A stretch of 7,443 nucleotides of DNA, taken from the NCBI GenBank assembly GCA_029934695.1, contig JAOZLU010000344.1, positions 1-7,443 on the forward strand. The letters run 5' to 3'. This document shows positions 1 to 6,461 of this stretch, piece by piece. Position numbers and translations under genes: made by a program. How positions within the stretch are numbered: the stretch's first letter is position 1; each line of letters opens with the position of its first letter. This DNA comes from Desulfobacterales bacterium (GTDB taxonomy: Bacteria > Desulfobacterota > Desulfobacteria > Desulfobacterales > 4be13). The notes below the pieces were generated by a model. That model was given only the letters and a program-made list of their open reading frames with translations, did no database searches and was not told the DNA's origin.

Positions 1-3000
1 GTCAGAATCTTCTTCTGTTTCCTCTGATGCCGCGTCCGAGTCTGGAAATACCGAAGAAAGCACATCTCCGAGCAGATGGTCGGCAATGGCTTCCACCATG
101 GGATAGTCAAACACCAAGGTTGAACGAAGCGTGAGGCCCAGAGCTGCTTCGAGACGATTTTTCAAGTCAACAGCCATGAGCGAATCTATTCCCAGATCAA
201 ATAATCGCTGGCGTAATCCGATGCGTTCAGGATCGCCCGAACCCAGAACTTCCGCAATCAGAGAGCGAACCTGTTCGATCAGTAGCGGACGGCGTTCATT
301 CACTTGAGCCGCTTTCAGTTCTTTGAGCAACAGAGGTTCCTGGGTCGGTGTCTGAGTTTCAGATGGTGCGAATGCTTCAAGAAACGGCCATTTTACTCCC
401 TGAAAGAAATGTCGCATGAATTTGGGCCAGTTGACCGGTAACACGCCCACCTGTGCGATATCCTGTCTCAGAAGTTCTCCCAAAATCTGCAATCCCTGTT
501 CAGGCGGAATGCTTGTGAGGCCCTGTTCGGCGATTCGCTGCCGATCACGTTTGTCCAGAGACGCGGCCATTCCCTTTTCTGCCCAGGGGCCCCAGTTGAT
601 GCTCAACCCCGGCAGTCCCATTGCCCGGCGATGATGGGCAAGCGCGTCCAGAAACGCATTGGCAGCGGCGTAATTTGCCTGGGCTGTTGAGCCAAAAAGG
701 GAGACGATTGAAGAAAAGCAGACAAAGAAATCCAATTCCATATTCAGCGTCAGCGTATGCAGATGCCATGCACCTTCTGCTTTCGGAGCCATCACCCGCT
801 GAAATCGCTCCCAATTTTGTTGCATCAGCATGCCGTCATCCAAAACGCCGGCACCATGGATAATTCCTTTAAGCGGTGGCATCGTCGCCTTTATATCTCC
901 AAAGATTCTGACGACATCCTCTTGGAGAGAAACATCGGCTTTGACGACCAGCACCGTTACCCCCTGAGCTTCCAACTGGCTGACAGCCTCCTGTGTTTCA
1001 GGAGTTGAAGCTCCGCTTCTTCCGGTGAGAACCAGATGCCGGGTGCCGTTTTCTGTCATCCATCGTGCAATACAAAGTCCCAGCCCCCCAAGCCCGCCCG
1101 TGATCAGATAGGAGGCATTTTCATCAAACAGCGAGCCGTTATCTGCTGCATCATCTCCCATTTTCGGCAACTGATAACTGGCAAGCCTCGCAACATGACG
1201 AACACCCTTATGCCAGACAATCCGATCTTCGTCATCGGAAATCCGCAGTTCTTCAAATAATATCTGAGCATTCCGGTCCGATTCTCCTGACGGATCCAAA
1301 TCCACACATACACAGCGGAATTCCGGATGTTCAAAAGCAATGCCCCGCGCCAATCCCCATAACGGAGAATTGAAGATTGAAACGTGAAGATCAGCGGTTG
1401 ACGACTGATTTGCTGGTTGAGCACCCTGTGTCACTAACCACACCCGGGGAAAATCAGACCATCCCGCGGCAACCATTGCCTGAATCATACGAAGTGAAAA
1501 AAGGGTCGTGTGAAACTGAGAATCTTCTTTCTCGGTCAGATACACCACACCCCGGAAAGGTCCGGGATTTTCAGCGAACAGACTTTGAAATGCCTGGGGG
1601 TCCTGCGGATTTATCTGGTCGGAAAATATGAGCAGGCAATGTTCTCCCTGTTCTTCAAGGCGTTCAGCCAATCCGGTTCCGATGCTGTTCTTGTCACAAA
1701 AAATCAGCCAGTTGCCATTTTCACCGGAAGATTGGGAAAGTTCAACTGAAAATTGGGTGTCTTCAATCCATCTGACTTCATACAGCCAGTCGCTGAAATT
1801 TTTTCGCAGACCCCGCAGGATGGCTTCCCGCGTTGCTTTTCTTCCTTCAAGCCCTTTGAATTCCGCAATGAGATGCCCGGTTCGGTCAGACAGTTGAATG
1901 TCTCCACTCAGTTTTCCTTCTTCAGATATTTCCCGCACACACGCATACGCCCATAGTTCAGAACCCTCTGGATGGCGATAAAACGTGAACTGTCGGATGC
2001 TGAAGGGAATATAAGTCTCATCAGCTTCAATATCTGTCGTCGTCACGAGCAGCCCGAAACAAGAGTCAATCAGGCCCGGATGGAGCTGATATCCGCTCTC
2101 CTCCTTCAGTATTTCAGGAACTTTCATCCGGCAGACTGCCTCATTGTCTCCCCTGCGTATCACGTCAATCCAATGATAGCTCGGTCCTAACAAAATCCCG
2201 CGACGCGCCTGCATATCATAAATTTCCGAGGCATCCATCTCTTCCTGACATCGCTCCCAGATTTTCTGAATGCTGAGTTCTGAACCCTGAACTTGTTCTC
2301 CGCCTGCCAGCAACCTGATGTTTCCCGTTACATGGATGGTATAATCGTCATCCTCACCAGATGATTCCGATTCAAAGCTGATGACTTTGAAAGCCGTCGC
2401 ACTCTTGTCAGGAGTGACCGCCACCTGGATCGTGCGGGATTCGTCCTGGGGAATTGACAATACCTGGAGAAAAAGCACATCCTCCAGAATACATCCTTTG
2501 TCTCCGAATGTCAGTTCAGCCGCACCGAGAAGCAATGAGAGATGAGATGCCGCAGACACCACGACTTCGTCAAAAATCCGATGATCATTCAGAAAAGGCA
2601 TGGCTTCCGCGCTGAACAAGGATTCAAACAGGGTTTCTCTGAGCAACGGAGATGAGATTTTTTTGTCCAGTAACGGATGAACCCGCTCAGATTCGCATCT
2701 GAATACCAGCGACAATGGCATATCCACCCAATATCTCTCCCTCTGAAACGGATAATTCGGCAGGGTCATCACCCGATGTCCCGGGTATTCCCGATAAAAT
2801 TCTGTCCAGTCCGGGTCCGCACCATTTTTATACAGTTCTCCCAAACTCTGAAGCATCTGTTGCCAGTCCGGACGTTTCGGACGCAGACTTGGGAGCCACA
2901 GACCTGTTGCTTTGGGCAGGCAGTTCCGTCCCATTCCCAGCAACACCGGTTTGGGGCCTGCTTCCACAAATATTTCATATCCCTGCTCGTGAAGGGTGCT

Positions 3001-5424
3001 CATGCTGTCTGCAAATCGCACTGCCTGCCGCACATGCTTTACCCAGTACTCAGGCGTGGTGATTTCATCTGTGGCAATATTGCCCGTGACATTGGAAACA
3101 ATGTCTGTGTGAGGAGATGAATAGCTCACCTCCCGGCAAACCCGCTCAAAATCTGCCAGCATCGGCTCCATGAGAGAAGAATGAAACGCGTGGGAGACTT
3201 TCAATGCTGTGGTCTTGATGCCTTCTGCCTGAAAAGCGGCGCATACTGCTTTTATGTCCTCGCCTTCTCCGGAAATCACGATATTTTTTGGACCGTTGAC
3301 CGCGGCAATGGACACCGCCTGGGCATAAGGCAAAATGGCTGTTGTCACCCGCGCCTCATCTGCCATCACCGCGGCCATTTCTCCGCCCGCTGGCAATGCC
3401 TGCATGAGCCGCGCGCGCTCGGAAATAAGCTTTAATCCGTCTTCTAAGGAAAAAACACCTGCGGCACACGCTGCAACATATTCTCCCACACTGTGCCCCA
3501 TCATCACGGAAGGTCTGATTCCCCAGGATGTCCACAACTGATACAGCGCGTATTCAATGGAAAACAGGGCCGGTTGCGTATAACGGGTCTGGCTCAGAAC
3601 CGATTCTTCAGCATCCTCGGAATAGATTAAATCAGTTAAAGATGTCTCCAGATGCGGACGCAGCAGTTCGTCACATTTATCCAATGCTTCTCTGAACAAC
3701 GGCTGAGTCTCATAAAGGTTGCGTCCCATTCCGACATACTGAGTGCCCTGACCGGGAAACAGGAAGGCGAGAGGTGAGGGGCGAGGAGTGAGGGGTTCAG
3801 CTTTCAGCAGATTATTTTTCACCTCTTCTTTTGATTTTCCGACAATCGCCAGGCGATGTTCAAAATGGGTGCGTCCGATACTGGCTGTGCGGCATATATC
3901 CGTGATGTCTGCAGATGCTTCGTCAGACAGATATTCTGCATACTTGGCGGCAATTTCCGTCAATGCGCTTTCGTTCTTGGCTGAAAGCGGGAGCAGGTGA
4001 AAATGCGAAAAATGATTTTCGCACTCCGTTTTTAAGCGAAAATCTTCAATCAGGACATGGGCATTGGTTCCGCTGAACCCAAAGGAGTTTATGCCGGCAA
4101 TACGAGGCGTGTCGGACTGAGGCCAGGGGGTCACCCGGGTCGGAACCTTTATGGGAAAATCCTCCCACGGAATATAGGGGCTGGGCGTGTTAAAATGAAG
4201 ATTCGGCGGTATGGCTTCATGCTGAAACGACAAGATCACCTTCATCAATGCGGCAATGCCCGAGGCAGATTCCAGATGCCCGATGTTCGTTTTTACCGAT
4301 CCAATGAGAAGCGGATTTTTTTTGGAATGACCTTCATTCAGGATTGTCCCCACAGATTCAACTTCAATGGGATCGCCAAGGGCCGTGCCTGTCCCGTGTG
4401 CTTCGATAAAGCCTACAGCGGCAGGAGATATGCCAGCATCTTTCAGGGCCTCGCGAATCACTTTTTGTTGGGCGATCCCGTTGGGTGCGGTCAGTCCGTT
4501 GCTTTTTCCATCCTGATTCACCGCACTCCCTTTTATCACGGCAAGAACAGAATTCCCGTCTTTCAAAGCATCTGAAAGACGTTTCAGCATAATAACGCCG
4601 CATCCTTCTCCTCTTACATAGCCATCTGCGGACGCGTCAAAGCTTTTGCATTTGCCGTCAGGAGAAATTGCCTGAAGTTTGGAAAAACAGATATGAGTTC
4701 CTGGAGAAATATTCAACATGACACCGCATACCATGGCAGCGTCGGATTCTCCCAATTGCAAGCTCCGACATGCGAGATGAAGGCATACGAGAGACGAAGA
4801 ACAGGCTGTGTCCACCGCCATGCAGGGGCCTTCAAAGCCATATACATAAGAGATACGGCCGGCTGCGGTACTGAATGTTGTGCCAGTGATAGAATATGCG
4901 TTTATTTTATCATAAAGCTGGGGAAGTTTGCGAGAGTCGGAATAATCATCTCCTGAAATGCCGATAAAAACACCAGTATTACTCCCTTTGAGCGATGCCG
5001 CATTCAATCCCGAGTTTTCCACCGCTTCCCAGCTCACCTCCAGAAGCAGACGCTGCTGAGGGTCCATTCGACTCGCCTCTTTTGGTGAGATATTAAAAAA
5101 AGAAGCGTCAAACCGGTCAATGGGGCTGTCGAGGAATCCTCCCATAGCAGTATATATCTTCCCCGGCACCTCCGGATCAGGATCGTAATACTTTTCTGCA
5201 TCCCACCGATCCGGCGGCACCTCGGTGACGGTATCAACGCCTTTTTCCAGTATTTCCCAGAATTTTTCAGGCGTATCTGCTCCACCGGGAAAACGGCAGG
5301 CCATTCCGATAACTGCAATCGGCTCCTTCTTTTTCAAAGATTCGACTTGTTTCATCAAATCCTTAATCCTGACAGAAGCTTTTTGCAGTGTCTGTATATA
5401 TTTTTGTTCAGTTTTGTTATCCAT
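1..5424 (-). CDS. Type I modular polyketide synthase, one module: docking-KS-AT-DH-KR-ACP (3' end beyond window)
   Basis: Cytoplasmic assembly-line PKS that takes a chain from the upstream PKS subunit, extends it with malonyl-CoA, reduces the beta-keto group and may dehydrate it. I checked the frame codon by codon: it is open for 1808 codons to position 1, so the C-terminus lies outside. Order by residue: docking helix 1-33, KS 34-460, linker 461-552, AT 553-840, DH 916-1200, structural plus catalytic KR 1213-1666, ACP 1713-1788, then an acidic tail (DAASEETEEDSD) running off the edge. The ATG at 5424 is chosen because it overlaps a stop (ATGGATAA) as at the other PKS junction, and because the first 33 residues (MDNKTEQKYIQTLQK...) look like a PKS docking coiled coil before EPIAVIGMACRFPGG. 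Only a weak GAAAG precedes it, so translation is probably coupled. No ER or methyltransferase is seen. The tail could lead to a docking end, thioesterase or further module. Confidence 0.97.
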   Translation of the reverse strand, partial: MDNKTEQKYIQTLQKASVRIKDLMKQVESLKKKEPIAVIGMACRFPGGADTPEKFWEILEKGVDTVTEVPPDRWDAEKYYDPDPEVPGKIYTAMGGFLDSPIDRFDASFFNISPKEASRMDPQQRLLLEVSWEAVENSGLNAASLKGSNTGVFIGISGDDYSDSRKLPQLYDKINAYSITGTTFSTAAGRISYVYGFEGPCMAVDTACSSSLVCLHLACRSLQLGESDAAMVCGVMLNISPGTHICFSKLQAISPDGKCKSFDASADGYVRGEGCGVIMLKRLSDALKDGNSVLAVIKGSAVNQDGKSNGLTAPNGIAQQKVIREALKDAGISPAAVGFIEAHGTGTALGDPIEVESVGTILNEGHSKKNPLLIGSVKTNIGHLESASGIAALMKVILSFQHEAIPPNLHFNTPSPYIPWEDFPIKVPTRVTPWPQSDTPRIAGINSFGFSGTNAHVLIEDFRLKTECENHFSHFHLLPLSAKNESALTEIAAKYAEYLSDEASADITDICRTASIGRTHFEHRLAIVGKSKEEVKNNLLKAEPLTPRPSPLAFLFPGQGTQYVGMGRNLYETQPLFREALDKCDELLRPHLETSLTDLIYSEDAEESVLSQTRYTQPALFSIEYALYQLWTSWGIRPSVMMGHSVGEYVAACAAGVFSLEDGLKLISERARLMQALPAGGEMAAVMADEARVTTAILPYAQAVSIAAVNGPKNIVISGEGEDIKAVCAAFQAEGIKTTALKVSHAFHSSLMEPMLADFERVCREVSYSSPHTDIVSNVTGNIATDEITTPEYWVKHVRQAVRFADSMSTLHEQGYEIFVEAGPKPVLLGMGRNCLPKATGLWLPSLRPKRPDWQQMLQSLGELYKNGADPDWTEFYREYPGHRVMTLPNYPFQRERYWVDMPLSLVFRCESERVHPLLDKKISSPLLRETLFESLFSAEAMPFLNDHRIFDEVVVSAASHLSLLLGAAELTFGDKGCILEDVLFLQVLSIPQDESRTIQVAVTPDKSATAFKVISFESESSGEDDDYTIHVTGNIRLLAGGEQVQGSELSIQKIWERCQEEMDASEIYDMQARRGILLGPSYHWIDVIRRGDNEAVCRMKVPEILKEESGYQLHPGLIDSCFGLLVTTTDIEADETYIPFSIRQFTFYRHPEGSELWAYACVREISEEGKLSGDIQLSDRTGHLIAEFKGLEGRKATREAILRGLRKNFSDWLYEVRWIEDTQFSVELSQSSGENGNWLIFCDKNSIGTGLAERLEEQGEHCLLIFSDQINPQDPQAFQSLFAENPGPFRGVVYLTEKEDSQFHTTLFSLRMIQAMVAAGWSDFPRVWLVTQGAQPANQSSTADLHVSIFNSPLWGLARGIAFEHPEFRCVCVDLDPSGESDRNAQILFEELRISDDEDRIVWHKGVRHVARLASYQLPKMGDDAADNGSLFDENASYLITGGLGGLGLCIARWMTENGTRHLVLTGRSGASTPETQEAVSQLEAQGVTVLVVKADVSLQEDVVRIFGDIKATMPPLKGIIHGAGVLDDGMLMQQNWERFQRVMAPKAEGAWHLHTLTLNMELDFFVCFSSIVSLFGSTAQANYAAANAFLDALAHHRRAMGLPGLSINWGPWAEKGMAASLDKRDRQRIAEQGLTSIPPEQGLQILGELLRQDIAQVGVLPVNWPKFMRHFFQGVKWPFLEAFAPSETQTPTQEPLLLKELKAAQVNERRPLLIEQVRSLIAEVLGSGDPERIGLRQRLFDLGIDSLMAVDLKNRLEAALGLTLRSTLVFDYPMVEAIADHLLGDVLSSVFPDSDAASEETEEDSD
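61..288 (-). other. Acyl carrier protein (ACP) domain
   Basis: Carries the growing chain on a phosphopantetheine arm. The attachment serine is S1748 in LFDLGIDSLMAVDLKNRLE (codon 183-181). It is followed by the usual helix and TLVFDYPMVEAIADHLL. The motif is intact, so the holo form is expected. It is the last domain visible before an acidic, low-complexity tail that leaves the window. Confidence 0.95.
427..1788 (-). other. Ketoreductase (KR) domain with structural subdomain, predicted B-type
   Basis: NADPH-dependent reduction of the beta-keto group. The structural half starts near LYEVRW (residue 1214). The Rossmann motif is ITGGLGGLG (glycines from 1443). The active site is in CFSSIVSLFGSTAQANYAAANAFLD, with Tyr1585 and Asn1589. 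HGAGVLDDG at about 1524-1532 contains the LDD signature of B-type KRs, which predicts a D-configured (3R) hydroxyl. The domain closes at VGVLPVNW. The matching KR in the upstream gene has VMDD at the same place. Confidence 0.93.
1825..2679 (-). other. Dehydratase (DH) domain with altered motifs
   Basis: Double-hotdog DH. It begins VHPLLDKK at 915-922. The catalytic histidine candidate is H948 in NDHRIFDEVVVSAASH. The aspartate candidate is D1120 in HPGLIDSCFG. Both acid/base residues are present 172 residues apart, as expected. Against the usual HxxxGxxxxP and DxxxQ/H patterns, Gly is Asp952, Pro is Ser957 and Gln/His is Gly1124. It may be active, slow or inactive; the sequence alone does not decide. 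Confidence 0.85.
2905..3768 (-). other. Acyltransferase (AT) domain, malonyl-CoA type
   Basis: Loads the extender unit onto the ACP. It starts at AFLFPGQGTQYVGMGR. The nucleophile is S645 in GHSVGEY (codon 3492-3490). The specificity motif is HAFH at 745-748, where methylmalonyl-specific domains usually have YASH, so malonyl-CoA is predicted. It ends near EAGPKPVL (residue 828). The post-AT linker ends in LPNYPFQRERYW at 888-899. The first residues of the domain and the preceding linker are encoded by degenerate heptamers. Confidence 0.94.
3766..3793 (-). repeat. Four degenerate heptamers inside the PKS coding sequence
   Basis: On the coding strand the 28 bp read CCTCACT, CCTCGCC, CCTCACC, TCTCGCC. 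Each unit has the form YCTCRCY. They encode the proline-rich end of the KS-AT linker and the first residue or so of the AT (LTPRPSPLA before FLFPGQG). The frame stays open. Short tandem heptamers of this kind are scattered through some large bacterial genomes, but usually outside genes. Confidence 0.75.
4045..5325 (-). other. Ketosynthase (KS) domain
   Basis: Decarboxylative Claisen condensation domain. It opens with EPIAVIGMACRFPGG. The active-site cysteine is C208 in DTACSSSL (codon 4803-4801). The two catalytic histidines are H343 in EAHGTGT and H383 in NIGHLESA. The spacing of 135 and 40 residues is canonical. It closes with GINSFGFSGTNAHVLIE near residue 453. All catalytic residues are present, so it should elongate and is not a decarboxylating loading KS. 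Confidence 0.96.
5326..5424 (-). other. N-terminal docking segment of the downstream PKS (residues 1-33)
   Basis: Charged, helix-favouring stretch (MDNKTEQKYIQTLQK, then SVRIKDLMKQVESLKKK) directly before the KS. In PKSs that pass chains between polypeptides, such segments form a coiled coil that recognises the C-terminal tail of the preceding subunit. Residues 1-27 are copied in the 41-codon ORF at 6336-6461 with four substitutions (A16T, D22Y, M24L, Q26E). The docking function is inferred from position and composition. Confidence 0.75.
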
Positions 5425-5437
5425 TAATCAGACTTTC
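5344..5437 (-). repeat. PKS junction direct repeat, downstream (functional) copy
   Basis: 94 bp from the ESLING codons through ATGGATAAC and the first 27 codons of the downstream PKS. It matches 6381-6474 at 86 of 94 positions by hand alignment. Both copies have the same orientation and lie 1037 bp apart. Outside these limits the two flanks diverge at once on both sides. Confidence 0.93.
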
Positions 5438-5470
5438 AGTTCGTAGTTCCGCCTTTAGGCGGTTTTGCAT
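5417..5470 (-). CDS. Possible 17-codon leader ORF overlapping the PKS start
   Basis: ATG at 5470 reads MQNRLKAELRTESLING and stops at TAA 5419-5417, inside ATGGATAA, overlapping the PKS start by 8 nt. Its last six codons (ESLING) are identical to the end of the upstream PKS, because the duplicated junction includes them. A GGAGG lies at 5478-5474, only 3 nt before the ATG, which is short for a Shine-Dalgarno site. Its likely role, if translated, is to deliver ribosomes to the PKS start by termination-reinitiation. This is inference; the ORF is tiny and could be chance. Confidence 0.4.
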   Translation of the reverse strand: MQNRLKAELRTESLING

Positions 5471-5484
5471 TGGCCTCCGGAGGC
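5449..5484. repeat. Double palindrome in the cassette-PKS junction
   Basis: Two GC-rich palindromes in 36 bp: CCGCC-TTTA-GGCGG at 5449-5462 (5-bp stem, 4-nt loop) and the perfect 12-mer GCCTCCGGAGGC at 5473-5484. On the coding strand the second contains the GGAGG before the leader ORF, so folding could mask it. TTTT follows the first on the plus strand, but a 5-bp stem is weak for a terminator. The layout resembles a dispersed REP-like element. Whether it recurs in the genome cannot be seen here. Confidence 0.55.
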
Positions 5485-5485
5485 A

Positions 5486-5499
5486 CTCAGGTCTCAGGT
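5486..5499. repeat. CTCAGGT heptamer pair
   Basis: Two exact tandem copies of CTCAGGT lie 1 nt from the stop codon of the putative immunity gene, next to the double palindrome. It is a third period-7 repeat in this window. Two copies alone could be chance. Confidence 0.45.
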
Positions 5500-5500
5500 T

Positions 5501-5812
5501 TCATCCCACCTTCATTCTCCGGGAAGAAATTATGTTCTCATAACTCCAATAGTTCAAATCTTCCATCTTTTTTTCCAGTTTATCCGAATCCGATTCATCA
5601 GAAAACGGTTCAGACAAAACTGAACGCATGGAAGCCAGCTTCCTGAAAACATCCCAATCTGTGATAAAATTCGCTAACAGAGCATTATGTTCGTCCTCAC
5701 CCAATTCCGTATTGGCTGAACCGATTCTGTCGAGTGAGACCACAATGAGATTCAGATCTCTGAGAATGGACACCAGCTCTTCCTTATTAAAAACAAATTG
5801 TCTGTCGCTCAT
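5501..5812 (-). CDS. Small acidic protein, candidate immunity protein for the adjacent toxin-like ORF
   Basis: 103 residues, no family recognised. It opens MSDRQFVFNKEELVSILRDL, followed by mostly helix-favouring sequence and a very acidic patch near residues 68-85 (SEPFSDESDSDKLEKKMEDL). It has more Asp/Glu than Lys/Arg overall, no signal peptide and no membrane segment, so it is probably cytoplasmic. The start at 5812 is well supported by AAGGGA at 5824-5819, 6 nt upstream. It begins 31 nt after the toxin-like ORF on the same strand. Size, acidity and position directly downstream are those of immunity proteins in polymorphic toxin loci, which bind and block the toxin domain. That role is inferred from context only. 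It could also be an unrelated cargo protein. Confidence 0.7.
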   Translation of the reverse strand: MSDRQFVFNKEELVSILRDLNLIVVSLDRIGSANTELGEDEHNALLANFITDWDVFRKLASMRSVLSEPFSDESDSDKLEKKMEDLNYWSYENIISSRRMKVG

Positions 5813-5818
5813 AAATCA

Positions 5819-5824
5819 TCCCTT
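5819..5824 (-). promoter_or_regulatory. Ribosome binding site of the putative immunity gene
   Basis: AAGGGA on the coding strand with a 6-nt spacer to ATG 5812. It is the only well-spaced Shine-Dalgarno site I see between the two PKS genes. The putative immunity protein can thus be translated independently of its neighbours, while the toxin-like ORF has no visible site of its own. Confidence 0.7.
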
Positions 5825-5843
5825 AAAATTCAGGTAAATATAA

Positions 5844-6317
5844 TCATTTATAAATCTTGGTCTGGTCATTGATAATCGCCCCCTGTCTGTTTCTTATGAC
5901 AAAACGGGTTGATCTCTTCAGTTCAACATCTCCCCGTATCTGCAATTCATAACTTCTGGTATAGCGGTTATATACTTCTTCCGCTCTCTCCTCGTCAATC
6001 TGAGTTTCAACATAATTTCTTCCATGTCCCGGTTTTAAACCGTATTTTTCTTCCGCTTCTCTCGGAGAAAGTGATTTTTTTCTGACCAATTCTGCAAAAA
6101 CCCGACCTTTATCTTTTGCCATGATTACTCCGCTCTTACTGATGCCTTCCAATCCCGACGTATTTGTATAGTGTCTGATATGGACAGCCTTACTCTCTTC
6201 AGTTTCACGCCGAATTTTCTCATAATAAATTACCTTTCCATCCAACAAAATCACCATTTCAATTGCTCCGATTACTGCTCCGTCAACATTTTCTGACCTG
6301 AGAGATTTCCTCTCCAT
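5844..6317 (-). CDS. HYD1-type ADP-ribosyltransferase-like toxin domain protein
   Basis: 157 residues. From residue 46 it reads HIRHYTNTSGLEGISKSGVI, the His-Tyr-Thr plus GLEGI-x-x-SG opening seen in small ART-fold toxin domains of the HYD1 type (NAD-dependent modification of a target). Then come GRVFAE (71-76), LSPREAEEKYGL (83-94), GHGRNYVET (97-105) and YELQIRGDVEL (123-133). The first 45 residues are not recognised and include a hydrophobic patch (GAVIGAIEMVILL). There is no signal peptide, RHS, filamentous-haemagglutinin or other carrier region, so it looks like an orphan toxin cassette. ATG 6317 has no clear Shine-Dalgarno site; it lies 18 nt after the stop of the 41-codon ORF in the same frame, suggesting reinitiation. 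The next gene is a plausible immunity partner. The family assignment is from memory of the motif pattern; a non-toxin ART-fold protein is the alternative. Confidence 0.65.
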   Translation of the reverse strand: MERKSLRSENVDGAVIGAIEMVILLDGKVIYYEKIRRETEESKAVHIRHYTNTSGLEGISKSGVIMAKDKGRVFAELVRKKSLSPREAEEKYGLKPGHGRNYVETQIDEERAEEVYNRYTRSYELQIRGDVELKRSTRFVIRNRQGAIINDQTKIYK

Positions 6318-6335
6318 TTCGGAGCTGTCCAGATA

Positions 6336-6461
6336 TCAGATGGTCAGTGAAACCGCAGCCACTTTTGATGCAACATATACAACTTCTTTCAGCAGATACT
6401 TAATCCTTACAGAAGTTTTTTGCAGTGTCTGTATATATTTTTGTTCAGTTTTATTATCCAT
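6336..6461 (-). CDS. 41-codon ORF: free copy of a PKS N-terminal docking segment (possible PKS gene remnant)
   Basis: Begins MDNKTEQKYIQTLQKTSVRI and continues KYLLKEV, matching residues 1-27 of the downstream PKS at 23 of 27 positions. It then diverges into a 14-residue hydrophobic tail (VYVASKVAAVSLTI) and stops at TGA 6338-6336. Its ATG lies within the last codons of the upstream PKS (8-nt overlap, ATGGATAA), so it should be translated by coupling. It is either a decayed PKS 5' end or a real small protein able to occupy the upstream PKS tail. Four of the eight nucleotide differences are synonymous. The toxin-like ORF continues in the same frame seven codons after its TGA. Confidence 0.6.
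   Translation of the reverse strand: MDNKTEQKYIQTLQKTSVRIKYLLKEVVYVASKVAAVSLTI

Noticed and set aside
1704..1907. Minus-strand ORF in another frame over the DH-KR linker, suggesting a possible frameshift in the PKS
   Set aside because: The main frame is open through this stretch and reads sensible PKS sequence on both sides (HLIAEFKGLEGRK ... LYEVRW), so no frameshift is needed.
2677..3120. Plus-strand ORF of 147 codons
   Set aside because: Lies antisense to the AT/DH region of a continuous, motif-rich PKS frame; its protein has no recognisable domain and no Shine-Dalgarno support.
4057..4575. Plus-strand ORF of 172 codons, longest on that strand
   Set aside because: Antisense shadow of the KS domain (HGTGT and NIGHLESA codons lie on the other strand); composition is what reversed KS codons give.
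6336..6338. TGA between docking ORF and toxin-like ORF as a selenocysteine codon
   Set aside because: No redox-type context around it (SLTI-TGA-YLDSS) and no obvious SECIS-like hairpin just downstream.
5438..6380. Insertion sequence or transposon between the PKS repeats
   Set aside because: No transposase or recombinase ORF and no terminal inverted repeats at the two ends; the 94-bp repeats are in direct orientation and made of PKS sequence.
6381..6417. Inverted repeat AACTTCT ... AGAAGTT followed by T-run on the plus strand, resembling a terminator
   Set aside because: 7-bp AT-rich stem with a 23-nt loop, inside the duplicated docking sequence and on the strand without genes; most likely chance.
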